Positions 1 to 9,717 of a DNA stretch of 64,000 nucleotides are shown piece by piece (the first letter of the stretch is position 1; each line of letters opens with the position of its first letter). Location of the stretch: contig OZ242267.1 of assembly GCA_965207335.1 (NCBI GenBank), forward strand, positions 1,054,001 through 1,118,000. Reading direction: 5' to 3'. The DNA comes from G965207335 sp965207335 (GTDB taxonomy: Bacteria; Pseudomonadota; Gammaproteobacteria; PS1; Pseudothioglobaceae). The translations under genes and the position numbers were made by a program. The notes under the pieces were generated by a model. It worked only from the letters and a program-made list of their open reading frames with translations, was not told the DNA's origin and did not search any database.

Positions 1-2
1 TT

Positions 3-1586
3 TTTCTAAGCCACCTGTGTGGTGGTAAATAATTATTGCATTTTGTTTATACTTTTCATATCATTTCTAAGCCACCTGTGTGGTGGTAAATACTTCTAAT
101 TTCCAATTAGTGCAACATCATTTCTAAGCCACCTGTGTGGTGGTAAATCAATCTTATCAGCCTCCATTTTATTAAAAACTTTTCTAAGCCACCTGTGTGG
201 TGGTAAATTTATCCAAATATGCACACGCATATGTTAGAGTTTTCTAAGCCACCTGTGTGGTGGTAAATCAAAGACGGCTCGTACGCAACTCAAGCGGCCA
301 TTTCTAAGCCACCTGTGTGGTGGTAAATATAATAATATAATAATAGGGTCTAGCTAGCTTTTTCTAAGCCACCTGTGTGGTGGTAAATGGTAAGTTTAAT
401 AAAGATATACAGAGCGTAGATTTCTAAGCCACCTGTGTGGTGGTAAATATTTTATTGTTATTAAGTCATCTGCCTTGCTTTTTCTAAGCCACCTGTGTGG
501 TGGTAAATACCAAAAAGACACCCAATTATCAGAAGCAATTTTTCTAAGCCACCTGTGTGGTGGTAAATAATCAACAGCACTTTGCGTGCTGTATCTGTTA
601 TTTCTAAGCCACCTGTGTGGTGGTAAATTCTCTAATAGCATTTTCTAACTTAGAAGTTGTTTTCTAAGCCACCTGTGTGGTGGTAAATCCCGAATTTTGC
701 AATGACGCAGTCTTGGTTGATTTCTAAGCCACCTGTGTGGTGGTAAATACCAATGACGCTTAAAACGATATTCCACCAATTTTCTAAGCCACCTGTGTGG
801 TGGTAAATATTTATAATGTTTGCCGCCATTACCGCTATATTTTCTAAGCCACCTGTGTGGTGGTAAATTAAATCATGTGTTGTTCCGTTTGGAAAAGAGT
901 TTTCTAAGCCACCTGTGTGGTGGTAAATAACAGCAGTAGCAATGTATATTTTTTTAATTTTTTCTAAGCCACCTGTGTGGTGGTAAATTGGTAAGAGGTG
1001 CCACAGGCACCTTTTTACTATTTCTAAGCCACCTGTGTGGTGGTAAATAAGTACGGGAAATGGCGGCTCTGGTGGTGCATTTCTAAGCCACCTGTGTGGT
1101 GGTAAATTTTGGCATCAGTGCATTAAGATTGATTGAAGATTTCTAAGCCACCTGTGTGGTGGTAAATTGTTATTACAGCCAAATCCTCAACTGTAACATT
1201 TCTAAGCCACCTGTGTGGTGGTAAATGTGGGGCTAAAGGTGATAGTCAAGGTGGTTCATTTCTAAGCCACCTGTGTGGTGGTAAATGAAATAACTGGCGA
1301 CATAATATATGGTGTAGTTTTCTAAGCCACCTGTGTGGTGGTAAATAAGCCAAAATATGAGGGTCATCAATACTAAAATTTCTAAGCCACCTGTGTGGTG
1401 GTAAATATTTCAATATCTCTCTATCAGTTATTTTAAAATTTCTAAGCCACCTGTGTGGTGGTAAATAAGAAATATTGATTTTAAGAGATGTTTGTGTTTT
1501 TCTAAGCCACCTGTGTGGTGGTAAATGTGCAGCACTACAAGGATTCGAATTATCGGGATTTCTAAGCCACCTGTGTGGTGGTAAAT
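3..1586 (-). CRISPR. Type I-F CRISPR array, at least 27 repeats and 26 spacers
   Basis: Twenty-seven identical 28-bp repeats start at 3, 64, 121 and then about every 60 bp to 1559. Read on the minus strand, each repeat begins ATTTACCACC and ends GGTGGCTTAGAAA. It contains a 5-bp stem CCACC/GGTGG around the loop ACACA, the same geometry as the Pseudomonas aeruginosa I-F repeat. Cas6f cleavage after the stem would leave the 8-nt 5' handle CTTAGAAA. Most spacers are 32 nt; the two furthest from the leader are 33 and 29 nt, and a few are 31. The leader lies at the high-coordinate end, beside cas6f, so the repeat at 1559 is the newest and the array continues past base 1. No degenerate terminal repeat is visible. 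Confidence 0.98.
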
Positions 1587-1670
1587 AGTATTTTGAACAA
1601 AAAAAAATAAGCTACAGCAACGATTTAGTGGCAAGATTGATATTTTGACCAATGATTTTTATCGTTTATT

Positions 1671-1683
1671 TAACTTATTGATT
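1671..1683 (-). promoter_or_regulatory. Putative IHF binding site in CRISPR leader
   Basis: The minus strand reads AATCAATAAGTTA, a full match to the IHF consensus WATCAANNNNTTR. It lies about 85 bp from the first repeat. IHF bends type I-E and I-F leaders to admit Cas1-Cas2 at the leader-repeat junction, so the place fits. The motif is short and AT-rich, so chance occurrence is possible. Confidence 0.5.
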
Positions 1684-1725
1684 TAAAATAAATTTTTAAA
1701 GAGCACCAAATTAATGGTTTAAAAA

Positions 1726-1757
1726 ATTATACCACAACTTCATCTGGGCATAGTCAA
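1726..1757 (-). promoter_or_regulatory. Putative pre-crRNA promoter
   Basis: The minus strand has a perfect TATAAT (1726-1731) preceded by TGTGG, so it may act as an extended -10. TTGACT (1752-1757) lies 20 bp upstream, longer than the usual 17. Transcription would start about 135 bp before the first repeat and run into the array. Confidence 0.45.
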
Positions 1758-1811
1758 TAAATTTGTTCGGCTAAATAAAGAGGTAGTGAGACGATATTCA
1801 GTTTATTTAAA

Positions 1812-2133
1812 CTATTTGGTGGTTGTGTGTTTATCAGATGGCAAGTTGAGATTTTTTTCTTGCATAAATAGATGCAATGATTTAAGGCTTCCTATTTTGC
1901 CTGCTTTTATCTCAATTGGCACAATGCTACCACCACAAGAAATAACATAATCAATCTCTGCCGAACTTGATTTTCTCTCTCGCATCTAATAATGCAACTC
2001 GGGCAATTTATGATAATCTTGCCTAACAATTAACGCCTAAGCCCCCACTGCTGCTAACATTCCAGCATTTACCGTTATAATATCTGTGCTAATAAACGCT
2101 TGATAATTTAAGTTTAATACACTTGATATTAGC
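1812..2133 (-). pseudogene. DUF4143/AAA ATPase C-terminal fragment, decayed
   Basis: Conceptual minus-strand translation gives a DUF4143-like C-terminus: a segment with TDIITVNAGMLAAVG, then AEIDYVISCGGSIVPIEIKA, then GSLKSLHLFM. Two in-frame TAG codons interrupt it, after AAVGA and after LPELHY. DUF4143 is the C-terminal domain of AAA_14-type ATPases common in accessory DNA, and EIDYVI...PIEIKAG is its PD-(D/E)XK-like core. The N-terminal ATPase is absent and the 5' side merges with the end of cas6f in another frame. It cannot make a working protein. Confidence 0.7.
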
Positions 2134-2730
2134 TCAATATCTAAAAAAATCAAAAATAGGCACAGTAGCAGTTTTACTTAGCCCAAAACGATTAAATTCA
2201 CCAGTAACTGCTTCTTTTTGTGGTTTTCCAAATTGCATATAAAGCCGATATTTGTTATTTGTTGAGGTGCTTTGCAATTCCAAATAGGGATTATCAAGCC
2301 CAGTTTTAAACATTTTAGTTTTATATTGTTTTTCATAAGCCTTAATGTCGTCAGCCGTTTTTAAATAACCTTTGGATTTTTGGTGGGCTATCTTTTTTTG
2401 CAACCTTGCAATGCTCATATTTTGACGAATGCGAGATACCGTTTGATAGCCATCTACTTTATCAGGCACAGGTAAAATCTCACTCACTTTGCAATAACCT
2501 GATAAGCCACCCAACCAATTAAGATTTTGCAATGCTTGTAATTTATCTTGGTTTGAGTGAATGCGAATAACACAGCCTAATTTAATTTTCATTTGCGGAA
2601 AACTAATGCCAATATCTGTGGCTTTTAGGTCGTGTATTGCTTTGTGGAGTTTGTTAAATAAAGCATTTCTAAGGAATGGCAAATCACATTCTTCGTCTGG
2701 CAGAAGTTTTATTATTAAATAATAAGTCAT
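2134..2730 (-). CDS. cas6f: Cas6f (Csy4) CRISPR endoribonuclease
   Basis: Processes pre-crRNA by cutting at the 3' base of the repeat hairpin and stays bound as part of the Csy surveillance complex. The protein is 198 aa, against 187 in P. aeruginosa. His29 in LFNKLH occupies the position of the catalytic His29 of Csy4, and the STSTNNKYRLY segment carries the serine region. The C-terminus GLSKTATVPIF matches the family ending GLSKGGFVPWF. It is the last cas gene before the leader, as expected for type I-F, and starts 16 bp after cas7f. Confidence 0.95.
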   Translation of the reverse strand: MTYYLIIKLLPDEECDLPFLRNALFNKLHKAIHDLKATDIGISFPQMKIKLGCVIRIHSNQDKLQALQNLNWLGGLSGYCKVSEILPVPDKVDGYQTVSRIRQNMSIARLQKKIAHQKSKGYLKTADDIKAYEKQYKTKMFKTGLDNPYLELQSTSTNNKYRLYMQFGKPQKEAVTGEFNRFGLSKTATVPIFDFFRY

Positions 2731-2746
2731 TTTTATTTCTTAACTG

Positions 2747-3709
2747 TCATTCACTTTTACTTCCAAAAACGCCACCTCTAATTAATACAGCTATCACAAA
2801 GTGTTGTTCATTTTCTTCTAACTTATTATTTATCCATTTAAGTTGCAATGTTTTGAAATCATTTCCTGATGCTCTATATGCTCTACCTCTATGAGTAACC
2901 GAACCATAAGGTTCAACTGCGATAGGGTTGTTATCTTCGCCATTTTGATACCAAGTGTCAATAGTTCGAATGGCGTTGCCAATTTTTTGTGAATGTATGG
3001 CGGCACAATTGTTTAATTGAAATAACCATCTGCTTTTCTCTCCCTTTGGTATATTGGTTCTCATTTCCTGGGAAGGCCACACTCGTTGACCAATACCAAG
3101 CTTGGCAAACGCATCAATCTTGACAAAAGAAAAAGATTCGCCACTCAGGCCTTGTTGTATTATTTTAGTCAACTCCACGACATTTAACTCTTTTTCTATA
3201 TTTGTTCCTGCTTCTTTGGTTTTAACAACAATTTTTATCTCTTCGGCAGAAGCTTTATTGCGCCACAAGAATCTGCCGTTCATTATATTTTGAGCATACA
3301 ATTCAGATAATTTCTTAAATTTATATTGACTACTATAAGAATTGATGACTTCTTTAAACGCCTCTTCAAATTCAGGTACATTGCAGGTTGATGGTGTTTG
3401 TATATTACCAAGTATTCTTAATGTCCAACTAACTTTCAATGTGTCGTGATTAAGGTTTAATGGCAAATTAGCCTCATCACCCCATACAAGGTTTGGCTTT
3501 TCCGCTTCTTCTTGTATGGTTTCTTCACTAGTGTTAGCCTTAAAATTACTTTTAACCGCTCGATTTCTACGCTCTGTAATTATTATTGGTTTCCATTTTT
3601 CTGTCTTTGAGTCATTAATATCACTCCAGTGACCAGAAAACATCAAAGCGTCTGAGTTTTCTAATTTTCTTTCAAATGCCAATACTGTTGGTATTACTAT
3701 ATCTGTCAT
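2747..3709 (-). CDS. cas7f: Cas7f (Csy3) backbone subunit
   Basis: Forms the helical crRNA-binding backbone of the I-F Csy complex. The protein is 320 aa and colinear with P. aeruginosa Csy3 (about 342 aa). Matching blocks include VLAFERKLENSDALM near the N-terminus, RFLWRNK in the middle, and AAIHSQKIGNAIRTIDTWY then VEPYGSV and LIRGGVFG towards the C-terminus. These are highly conserved in the family. It lies 10 bp after cas5f in one operon. Confidence 0.96.
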   Translation of the reverse strand: MTDIVIPTVLAFERKLENSDALMFSGHWSDINDSKTEKWKPIIITERRNRAVKSNFKANTSEETIQEEAEKPNLVWGDEANLPLNLNHDTLKVSWTLRILGNIQTPSTCNVPEFEEAFKEVINSYSSQYKFKKLSELYAQNIMNGRFLWRNKASAEEIKIVVKTKEAGTNIEKELNVVELTKIIQQGLSGESFSFVKIDAFAKLGIGQRVWPSQEMRTNIPKGEKSRWLFQLNNCAAIHSQKIGNAIRTIDTWYQNGEDNNPIAVEPYGSVTHRGRAYRASGNDFKTLQLKWINNKLEENEQHFVIAVLIRGGVFGSKSE

Positions 3710-3719
3710 AATTATTCTC

Positions 3720-4928
3720 CTAGTTTAAATTTTTTAAAAAAGATTCGGCATTAGTATTTTGTGATAACGCCTCTTTCTCGGATTGAAATGATATTTTTTG
3801 CTTACACAAATAAAAACCATCATTTATTTCATTAAAATCATATTCCCATATACAATCAGAAATATCACTCAATCTATGCACACCTTGCCACTGTGCGATA
3901 CTATGAACCGCCTCAACAAAACAAGTTTTTGTTTTGTTGTTGCGTGTATTTTCTACTTCACCTGCTGGATAAATAGCAGAAATTGCCTTGTACCCATTCA
4001 TAATCGGCACTAGATAGCCTGATTGTGGTTTTGGCATATACTCCCAAGTTGCATCAGTTTTTTCGTTAGGATTGCAATAATTTTTCCATTGCTCTAATAG
4101 TTTTTTGTCAAAGTCATTATTAGCAAAATGATATTCAACCAACTCTGTAGGAATTTTTTCTTGCTCATACGGCTTCTCTAAATGTTTATTCCAAATCTGG
4201 AATATTTGATTATTTTTATCATTTTTACCTAATTCTATAAAATGCTTATTGATTAAATCTGCTTCTGGTTTCGCTTTTTGTTTTAGGGCGATAAAATCTA
4301 ACCAAGCATCAAATAATTCTGCATTAGAGTCTTCTTTTTGCCTCTCTAAATAATGCTTTTCCAAATAATTAGCCCTATCCATTAAAATAAACCCAGGTAA
4401 TAAAAGATTTTTTATTTTTCGATTAATTCTTTTGTTATCCTTTTCAGTGTTTGCATTAAAAATTTCAATTGATCTAATGTCAGTAATCGTACCGCCTGCG
4501 AGTCTCTGTTGATAACATAAATTTTCTAATTGCTCTTTGAACATTCTTAGTCCATTTTCACCATTTAAGATGGAACCTTCATATTCAATAATGAGCGATA
4601 CAACTAAGTACATTTTTCCCTCTTCAATAATTGGCGGAGGCTTATGGTCTTTAGAATTTAAGTCAGCGGCTTGTCTTTCTGTATCAGCAGGATTTTTAGT
4701 TTGAATAAACTCAAAATCTGAATATCGAGAGTTTGCTTGATAAGCGTATATTTGATGATGGTGAGACACTACACCACAGCCCGTTAAACTAATGCCATCC
4801 TCTAATTTTCTAGATAAATTATGTATAAATCCCAAAAAATTAGTAATAGCTGGAAAGCCCCAAGTAAAACCAGCAACGGCATTCGCTTGTTGAACTGATA
4901 TTTTTTCTAAAACAATATATGAACTCAT
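3720..4928 (-). CDS. cas5f: Cas5f (Csy2)
   Basis: Subunit of the Csy complex that with Cas8f caps the 5' handle of the crRNA. The N-terminal block NAVAGFTWGFPAITNFLGF matches the Csy2 signature, where TWGFP is followed by a GF(V/I)HAL-type helix. The 402-aa length is somewhat longer than P. aeruginosa Csy2. Its ATG overlaps the cas8f stop by one base, consistent with translational coupling. The middle of the protein (residues 150-290) is charged and poorly conserved, normal for the family. Confidence 0.92.
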   Translation of the reverse strand: MSSYIVLEKISVQQANAVAGFTWGFPAITNFLGFIHNLSRKLEDGISLTGCGVVSHHHQIYAYQANSRYSDFEFIQTKNPADTERQAADLNSKDHKPPPIIEEGKMYLVVSLIIEYEGSILNGENGLRMFKEQLENLCYQQRLAGGTITDIRSIEIFNANTEKDNKRINRKIKNLLLPGFILMDRANYLEKHYLERQKEDSNAELFDAWLDFIALKQKAKPEADLINKHFIELGKNDKNNQIFQIWNKHLEKPYEQEKIPTELVEYHFANNDFDKKLLEQWKNYCNPNEKTDATWEYMPKPQSGYLVPIMNGYKAISAIYPAGEVENTRNNKTKTCFVEAVHSIAQWQGVHRLSDISDCIWEYDFNEINDGFYLCKQKISFQSEKEALSQNTNAESFLKNLN

Positions 4929-6427
4929 TATTTAGCCTCCACAACCGCATTAAATTCTCTTAATTCTGGCTTGAATATATCTTTGAAAACCTCAATTTGA
5001 GCCTGACCTAATTTTAACTTTCTATGTTTTAAAGCGTCATTAACAAGCCAGCTGGCAAAGTCTTCACAAATTTCCTTTTGCCAATCAATCGTTTTCTTCA
5101 TTTCTTCAAACTCTTTTTTATGAGGATCAAGCCATATTTGGTGTGATGGCTTGAGCCTTGTATTTTTTAACCAGTCATCTTTTTTATCTAGTTTATTTAT
5201 CAAAGAAACATAATCAAATAGTTTATCAATAATATTATTAGTCAATTCTACCAACTTATTCCAGTTTTGTGGTTTGTTGAGGCTAATTTGATTTAATTTT
5301 ACTGCCACGATTAGATTTCTTAGTTCTTTTGTTATATCTTTGACTTGATATTGAAATTCGCCATAAAACAGTTGTTTTCTGTTGACAGGTAATTTGACAG
5401 TGCTTTTCCAGATGGATGGCTGACTATTAAATAAAAACATTCTACCTCTTCTTTTTCCATTTAGAATGGATGAGTTTTGATGTCGGCTAGATGTTATTTT
5501 TAAAATGGCTTTTTTAGGGTAATAAACTATTTTTTCTGGTGAATATTTTTTTTTATTTTTAAACTTTTCTTGTATTTCTTTATTGAATTGATTGATTTCC
5601 TTGCTGCTTGTTTTTTTAAATATTTCATGAGATAAAGATGAAGACACAAGTACTGATAGAAGATGGTAGTCTTCATCATTTATAGCACTTTTTTTAATAG
5701 GAAAAAAAATCTGCTTGGATAAGTTGTGACTCTTTTTAATTGACTTATCCAATGCTTTTTTAAGGTTTTCTACCCAATCACTTAACTGTTGATTATTATT
5801 TGAAAATACTTCTAAGACACTATAATTATTTTTTAATAACATTTCGTATAAAAACACACTGTCATACTCTAACAATAGAAACGATCCTATCGGTGCATAT
5901 ATTGCATTTTCATAACTGCCATCAAGTATAGGTTTTTTTATATGGGCAGTCGTCAAGTATTTGTTATTTATGGATTGACTTCTATCATAAAAACAAGACC
6001 CTTTGTTTGATGAATGGGTTAGTTTTGCTATATGGGTTGCGATACTAACTTTATCGGCGTTTTTACATTCGGTATTGATCCAAGTATTAAAATCATACTC
6101 ATCTTTAATCTTTTGCAATGAGGCTTGGTATTCTTTGATGTCTGAAGTATCAGAAAATAATTCTTTAGCTAAAAGTTTTAATTTATTGAATTTGTCTTGC
6201 TGAAAAGATAGTTCTGTTTGTTCTTTTAGTTTTTTAGCATCAATAATTTCTTTTAATTTTTTCTCATCATGGCTTGATGAACTTTTAATAACTTTAGTTA
6301 ATTTAATGTTTATTCCGCCTTTTCCTGATTTTTTTGGCTTATCTTTTAATAAAGACACTTCTTTTCCATTTTTTCTGTCAGTAATGTAATTTTTAATTAC
6401 ATCGCTCATTGACTTTTCTTCTATCAT
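4928..6427 (-). CDS. cas8f: Cas8f (Csy1) large subunit
   Basis: Large subunit of the I-F effector, which reads the PAM and holds the crRNA 5' handle with Cas5f. The family is very divergent, so the call rests on position between cas2-3 and cas5f, on length (499 aa; about 434 in P. aeruginosa), and on the C-terminal part (RLKPSHQIWLDP, then FASWLVNDALKHR). That part resembles the Csy1 end, where a DxxR-type helix precedes a W-rich segment. The N-terminus is rich in lysine. The start may be the ATG at 6427 or the internal one at residue 7 (MSDVIKNY); both have weak purine-rich sites. It begins 2 bp after the cas2-3 stop. Confidence 0.88.
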   Translation of the reverse strand: MIEEKSMSDVIKNYITDRKNGKEVSLLKDKPKKSGKGGINIKLTKVIKSSSSHDEKKLKEIIDAKKLKEQTELSFQQDKFNKLKLLAKELFSDTSDIKEYQASLQKIKDEYDFNTWINTECKNADKVSIATHIAKLTHSSNKGSCFYDRSQSINNKYLTTAHIKKPILDGSYENAIYAPIGSFLLLEYDSVFLYEMLLKNNYSVLEVFSNNNQQLSDWVENLKKALDKSIKKSHNLSKQIFFPIKKSAINDEDYHLLSVLVSSSLSHEIFKKTSSKEINQFNKEIQEKFKNKKKYSPEKIVYYPKKAILKITSSRHQNSSILNGKRRGRMFLFNSQPSIWKSTVKLPVNRKQLFYGEFQYQVKDITKELRNLIVAVKLNQISLNKPQNWNKLVELTNNIIDKLFDYVSLINKLDKKDDWLKNTRLKPSHQIWLDPHKKEFEEMKKTIDWQKEICEDFASWLVNDALKHRKLKLGQAQIEVFKDIFKPELREFNAVVEAK

Positions 6428-6429
6428 TT

Positions 6430-9400
6430 TTAATGCTCTCCAATATCTTTATATACACCTAATTGTGGATGCCAATGCCAAGGGTTTTCGTTAGTTGTTT
6501 CTTCTAGTCTTAATTCGCCAAATTTTTCACTAACAATAGCAACGCTTCTTTTCTTAGTAACCAACTCTTCATAAATACCTTTAATGTCTAAATTAAGCCA
6601 AAAACTATTTCCTGTTTCTATAAAAAACTCGTCCTGATTATTTATTTTACTTGTATATTCATCATTAATATAATTATTTTTTTCCTTCCATTTTAATGTT
6701 GAGCTATTATCATGTTGATATAAATAAAAAATACTATCTGGTATATTTTTGTCTCTAAATCTTTGATTTTTTTGTATTTCACCACACCATGTAACATCTT
6801 TATCCCACCACAACTTAGCATAATTACTATACTTATTAAAGCCCAGTAATTGACTTAATAAAGCGTAATGCTCTAGCAACAATAAATCTATATATTCACC
6901 ATTGTCATTTTTAAATTTCTTTTGTGTATCAAAATCTATTCTAGGAATAGAGTTAATATTTTTATAATATTTTGGTTCTAATATTTTCTTAATATCATGA
7001 TTAAATAACGCACGATTAGTGGTTTCAAATCCAGGTTTGCAATAAGCAGGTTTTTTGTGTTTCAAAGCTTTAAAATTCTTGGATAAAATCAACATATTTT
7101 CACATTTTGATTCTTGTTTTCTATGGCGTTGTATTCTGCCTGCTAATTGAATAATTGAACGCATTGAACTAGGTTCAGCAACTGCCCAATCATAATCATG
7201 ATCCCTGCCAACTTCTGCTACCGATGTTGCTAAAACAACAAAAATATGGTTTGTAGCATCTGAATTTGATATTTTATCGTTTATATATTCTTGCCATACT
7301 TCTTTTCTCTTCTTTTCATCTTTATCATTTATTTTTGCTTTACGATTTAATATCCAATCCAACTTATTTTCAATGTAAGAACGAAGTGCTAAAGGGTATT
7401 TACCATGATAAATACAATAATAAATTTGATAACCTTTATCAGGGGCGTAAGATAATAATTTTTTTGCGGTAGCAACAAGTGGATTGATGTTTGCCATTCT
7501 CACTAAACCAATAGAAATGGTTTTACTATTCATTATTTGATTATTATTTTTATGTAGTTGGTGTATTCCTTGGTGAATAGCTTTGGAAACTGTATCAAGT
7601 GCCTCACTGGGGCTACCATTAACGGGCAATAATTTACCTCTACAAAGTGCTTGCTTCTCCCTAAGTTTAGCTATTCGTTTTTCAACAAAATCAGAATGCT
7701 GAGTTTTAAAGTTTTGAAAAATATCAATACTTTTATCAATTGGCTTTTGAGTTTCGTCAAACCATGTGCAAATTACTTTTGAAGTTTTACCTTTTTCTCT
7801 GTTGATTTCTGTGTAATGTTCTCTACCATTTTGGTATGCTTGAAACAGGGAATAAGCCAATACAGGTGGCATAGTTGCTGTTGAAAGCAAAACTTTACTG
7901 CCAAGCATACCAGCCCAATTTACTAGGCGACAAAGTGCAGGCAAATCCTCTAAGCCAAAATCATCTGGCTCATCTAAAATCAAATCAGAGGTGAACAGTC
8001 TTAGCATTGGTGCAATTTGCTTTCCCCCTCTGACTCCCTCAGTTGCTGGGATAAGGTGGTCAATGGTGCTAACTAAAAGCGGGGCAGCGATAAGTTTTTG
8101 TAATTTTGGGCTTTTGTCTAGCCATTTTTCTAATATTTCATTATCTATAACACCATTCCAAATAACTTCTTGTCCCTTGCCTAAATCTTGGGCTGAGGCA
8201 CTGCCATTATTGTTTTCTTCTTGTTTTTCATCTTGATTTAAATCATATAATTCTTTTACTGCTTGAGAGCCAATTAAAACCCCACAATCTCCCTTTTTAA
8301 GCACTAAATCTTTGACTAACGCCTTGCCAGTTTGTAGGGTTAATGTTCTCAGCCCCAAGGCAATAGAAATCCTACAATTATCCTTGTCTGATAAAGCAGA
8401 CATGATACGAGCATTAGCAATTGTTTTACCTCTGCCTGTTGATGCCATGTTGATGCCAAAAAAACCATGTTCTGTGGTTTTATTTTTTATTTTTTTAGCC
8501 AATTGATAAGCCTCATCTTGCCAGCCGTAAAATTCTCTTTCTGTTGCATCTTGATAATCGCTATGAGTAAATTTTTTGGTAATTGATATACAGGGTAAAT
8601 GTTTTTTTAATGTTGGTAAAGATTGGGCTAACAGATAGGCATTTTTTCCGACACCAATATTATGCTCATCTAGCCTTTGTGTTGCGTTTGCAAGTGCATG
8701 ATAGTTATGGTCTCTCCAATCTGGGTTTAATTGTTCTGAATTTAAAGAAGAATAATAATGGTCTGACAACATGACACAAAGCCTTGATATATGTGATATA
8801 AATCTTTGCTCTAGCCATTTTTGCTTAAATAGAGATTCAGACAAAAGTGCATTTGTCGCTGCTTTTCTTAATTCTTTTTGCCATTCAACACTTCTAAAAG
8901 GCGTACCTGATGTAAACTCCCAGTTTTTTTTACATTCGTTATTTTTCCATTCTTTATGGTGGTGAGTAGCATTCCATAACACATCAACTTCTTTATTAAG
9001 CCAATTATTTATATTTTTATATTTTGGATTATTTTCATATTTTTCATCTTTTGGATAAGCAGGCAAACGATGATGGGAAACAATTAACCAAGCGATAATT
9101 TTTGCAACTGGAGATAAGTCTTTAAATTGATTATCAGCAACTTTTGTAATATCTAACTTCTTTAACAACTCTCTCTCGGTTTTATTATTGATATGAGTTA
9201 ATTCTTGTAACCAATCTTTATCGCTCTTATCTCCAACAAAAGTTTTAAATAAAACCAAAGAAACCCATTCATGGCGATACGGCTCAAAATTTTTGCTTCT
9301 ATTGCTTTTGTCTAATTTATTTTGAAATAAGTTGTTTGCCTTGCCAATGTCATGAAAAAATCCAGCAATTTTTGACAGTATTGCTATAACTTCAATGTTT

Positions 9401-9717
9401 TTATTTATCACTTCTTCCCCTATAAATTTATCCTGTTCTGTATAGTTTACCGCCACAACCCCCTCATTATTAAACTTATCTCTATTTCCTACTATCCATA
9501 AAAGTTCGGTTCTAATGCGTGATTTTAACTGATGACAACTGATGGCGGTGTTTTTGCTGGCGGTTTGGCGTAGTAATTTTTTTACTGCATCTAAGCCTTC
9601 TTCGGTGATGGGGGTTTGCCAAGTGTTGCTACCAATGCGGTTAGCAAAAGCGTCTAGTACGCGTCTGGTGCGTTTGTGGGCTTTTTTTTCGCATTCGCTG
9701 ATGAAAGTTACTAACAT
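6430..9717 (-). CDS. cas3: Cas2-Cas3 fusion nuclease-helicase (type I-F)
   Basis: Shreds target DNA after Csy recognition and, through its Cas2 part, joins Cas1 in spacer acquisition. Domains in order: Cas2-like N-terminus (residues 1-95, with NTWQTPITEEGLDAVKKLLR and ELLWIVG); HD nuclease with HDIGKA (His122-Asp123); and SF2 helicase with Walker A STGRGKT (426-432), Walker B DEPD (582-585) and a motif VI region QLAGRIQRHR near residue 880. The length of 1095 aa is normal for the fusion, which is a hallmark of type I-F. The ATG overlaps the cas1 stop in ATGTTAG. All catalytic motifs look intact. Confidence 0.96.
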   Translation of the reverse strand: MLVTFISECEKKAHKRTRRVLDAFANRIGSNTWQTPITEEGLDAVKKLLRQTASKNTAISCHQLKSRIRTELLWIVGNRDKFNNEGVVAVNYTEQDKFIGEEVINKNIEVIAILSKIAGFFHDIGKANNLFQNKLDKSNRSKNFEPYRHEWVSLVLFKTFVGDKSDKDWLQELTHINNKTERELLKKLDITKVADNQFKDLSPVAKIIAWLIVSHHRLPAYPKDEKYENNPKYKNINNWLNKEVDVLWNATHHHKEWKNNECKKNWEFTSGTPFRSVEWQKELRKAATNALLSESLFKQKWLEQRFISHISRLCVMLSDHYYSSLNSEQLNPDWRDHNYHALANATQRLDEHNIGVGKNAYLLAQSLPTLKKHLPCISITKKFTHSDYQDATEREFYGWQDEAYQLAKKIKNKTTEHGFFGINMASTGRGKTIANARIMSALSDKDNCRISIALGLRTLTLQTGKALVKDLVLKKGDCGVLIGSQAVKELYDLNQDEKQEENNNGSASAQDLGKGQEVIWNGVIDNEILEKWLDKSPKLQKLIAAPLLVSTIDHLIPATEGVRGGKQIAPMLRLFTSDLILDEPDDFGLEDLPALCRLVNWAGMLGSKVLLSTATMPPVLAYSLFQAYQNGREHYTEINREKGKTSKVICTWFDETQKPIDKSIDIFQNFKTQHSDFVEKRIAKLREKQALCRGKLLPVNGSPSEALDTVSKAIHQGIHQLHKNNNQIMNSKTISIGLVRMANINPLVATAKKLLSYAPDKGYQIYYCIYHGKYPLALRSYIENKLDWILNRKAKINDKDEKKRKEVWQEYINDKISNSDATNHIFVVLATSVAEVGRDHDYDWAVAEPSSMRSIIQLAGRIQRHRKQESKCENMLILSKNFKALKHKKPAYCKPGFETTNRALFNHDIKKILEPKYYKNINSIPRIDFDTQKKFKNDNGEYIDLLLLEHYALLSQLLGFNKYSNYAKLWWDKDVTWCGEIQKNQRFRDKNIPDSIFYLYQHDNSSTLKWKEKNNYINDEYTSKINNQDEFFIETGNSFWLNLDIKGIYEELVTKKRSVAIVSEKFGELRLEETTNENPWHWHPQLGVYKDIGEH

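Larger units (their letters stand above)
1587..1811 (-). promoter_or_regulatory. CRISPR leader
   Basis: AT-rich, gene-free sequence directly before the leader-proximal repeat (1559-1586), transcribed leftward. It contains a TATAAT box and an IHF consensus match, listed separately. Established knowledge: type I-F leaders carry the pre-crRNA promoter and DNA-bending sites that direct spacer integration to the first repeat. The exact upstream limit is not visible; it is placed at the end of the DUF4143 fragment. Confidence 0.7.

Noticed and set aside
396..641. Open frame with repeated LPPHRWLR peptide
   Set aside because: It is a translation of the CRISPR repeats and spacers, not a gene; the same holds for the frame at 1428-1652.
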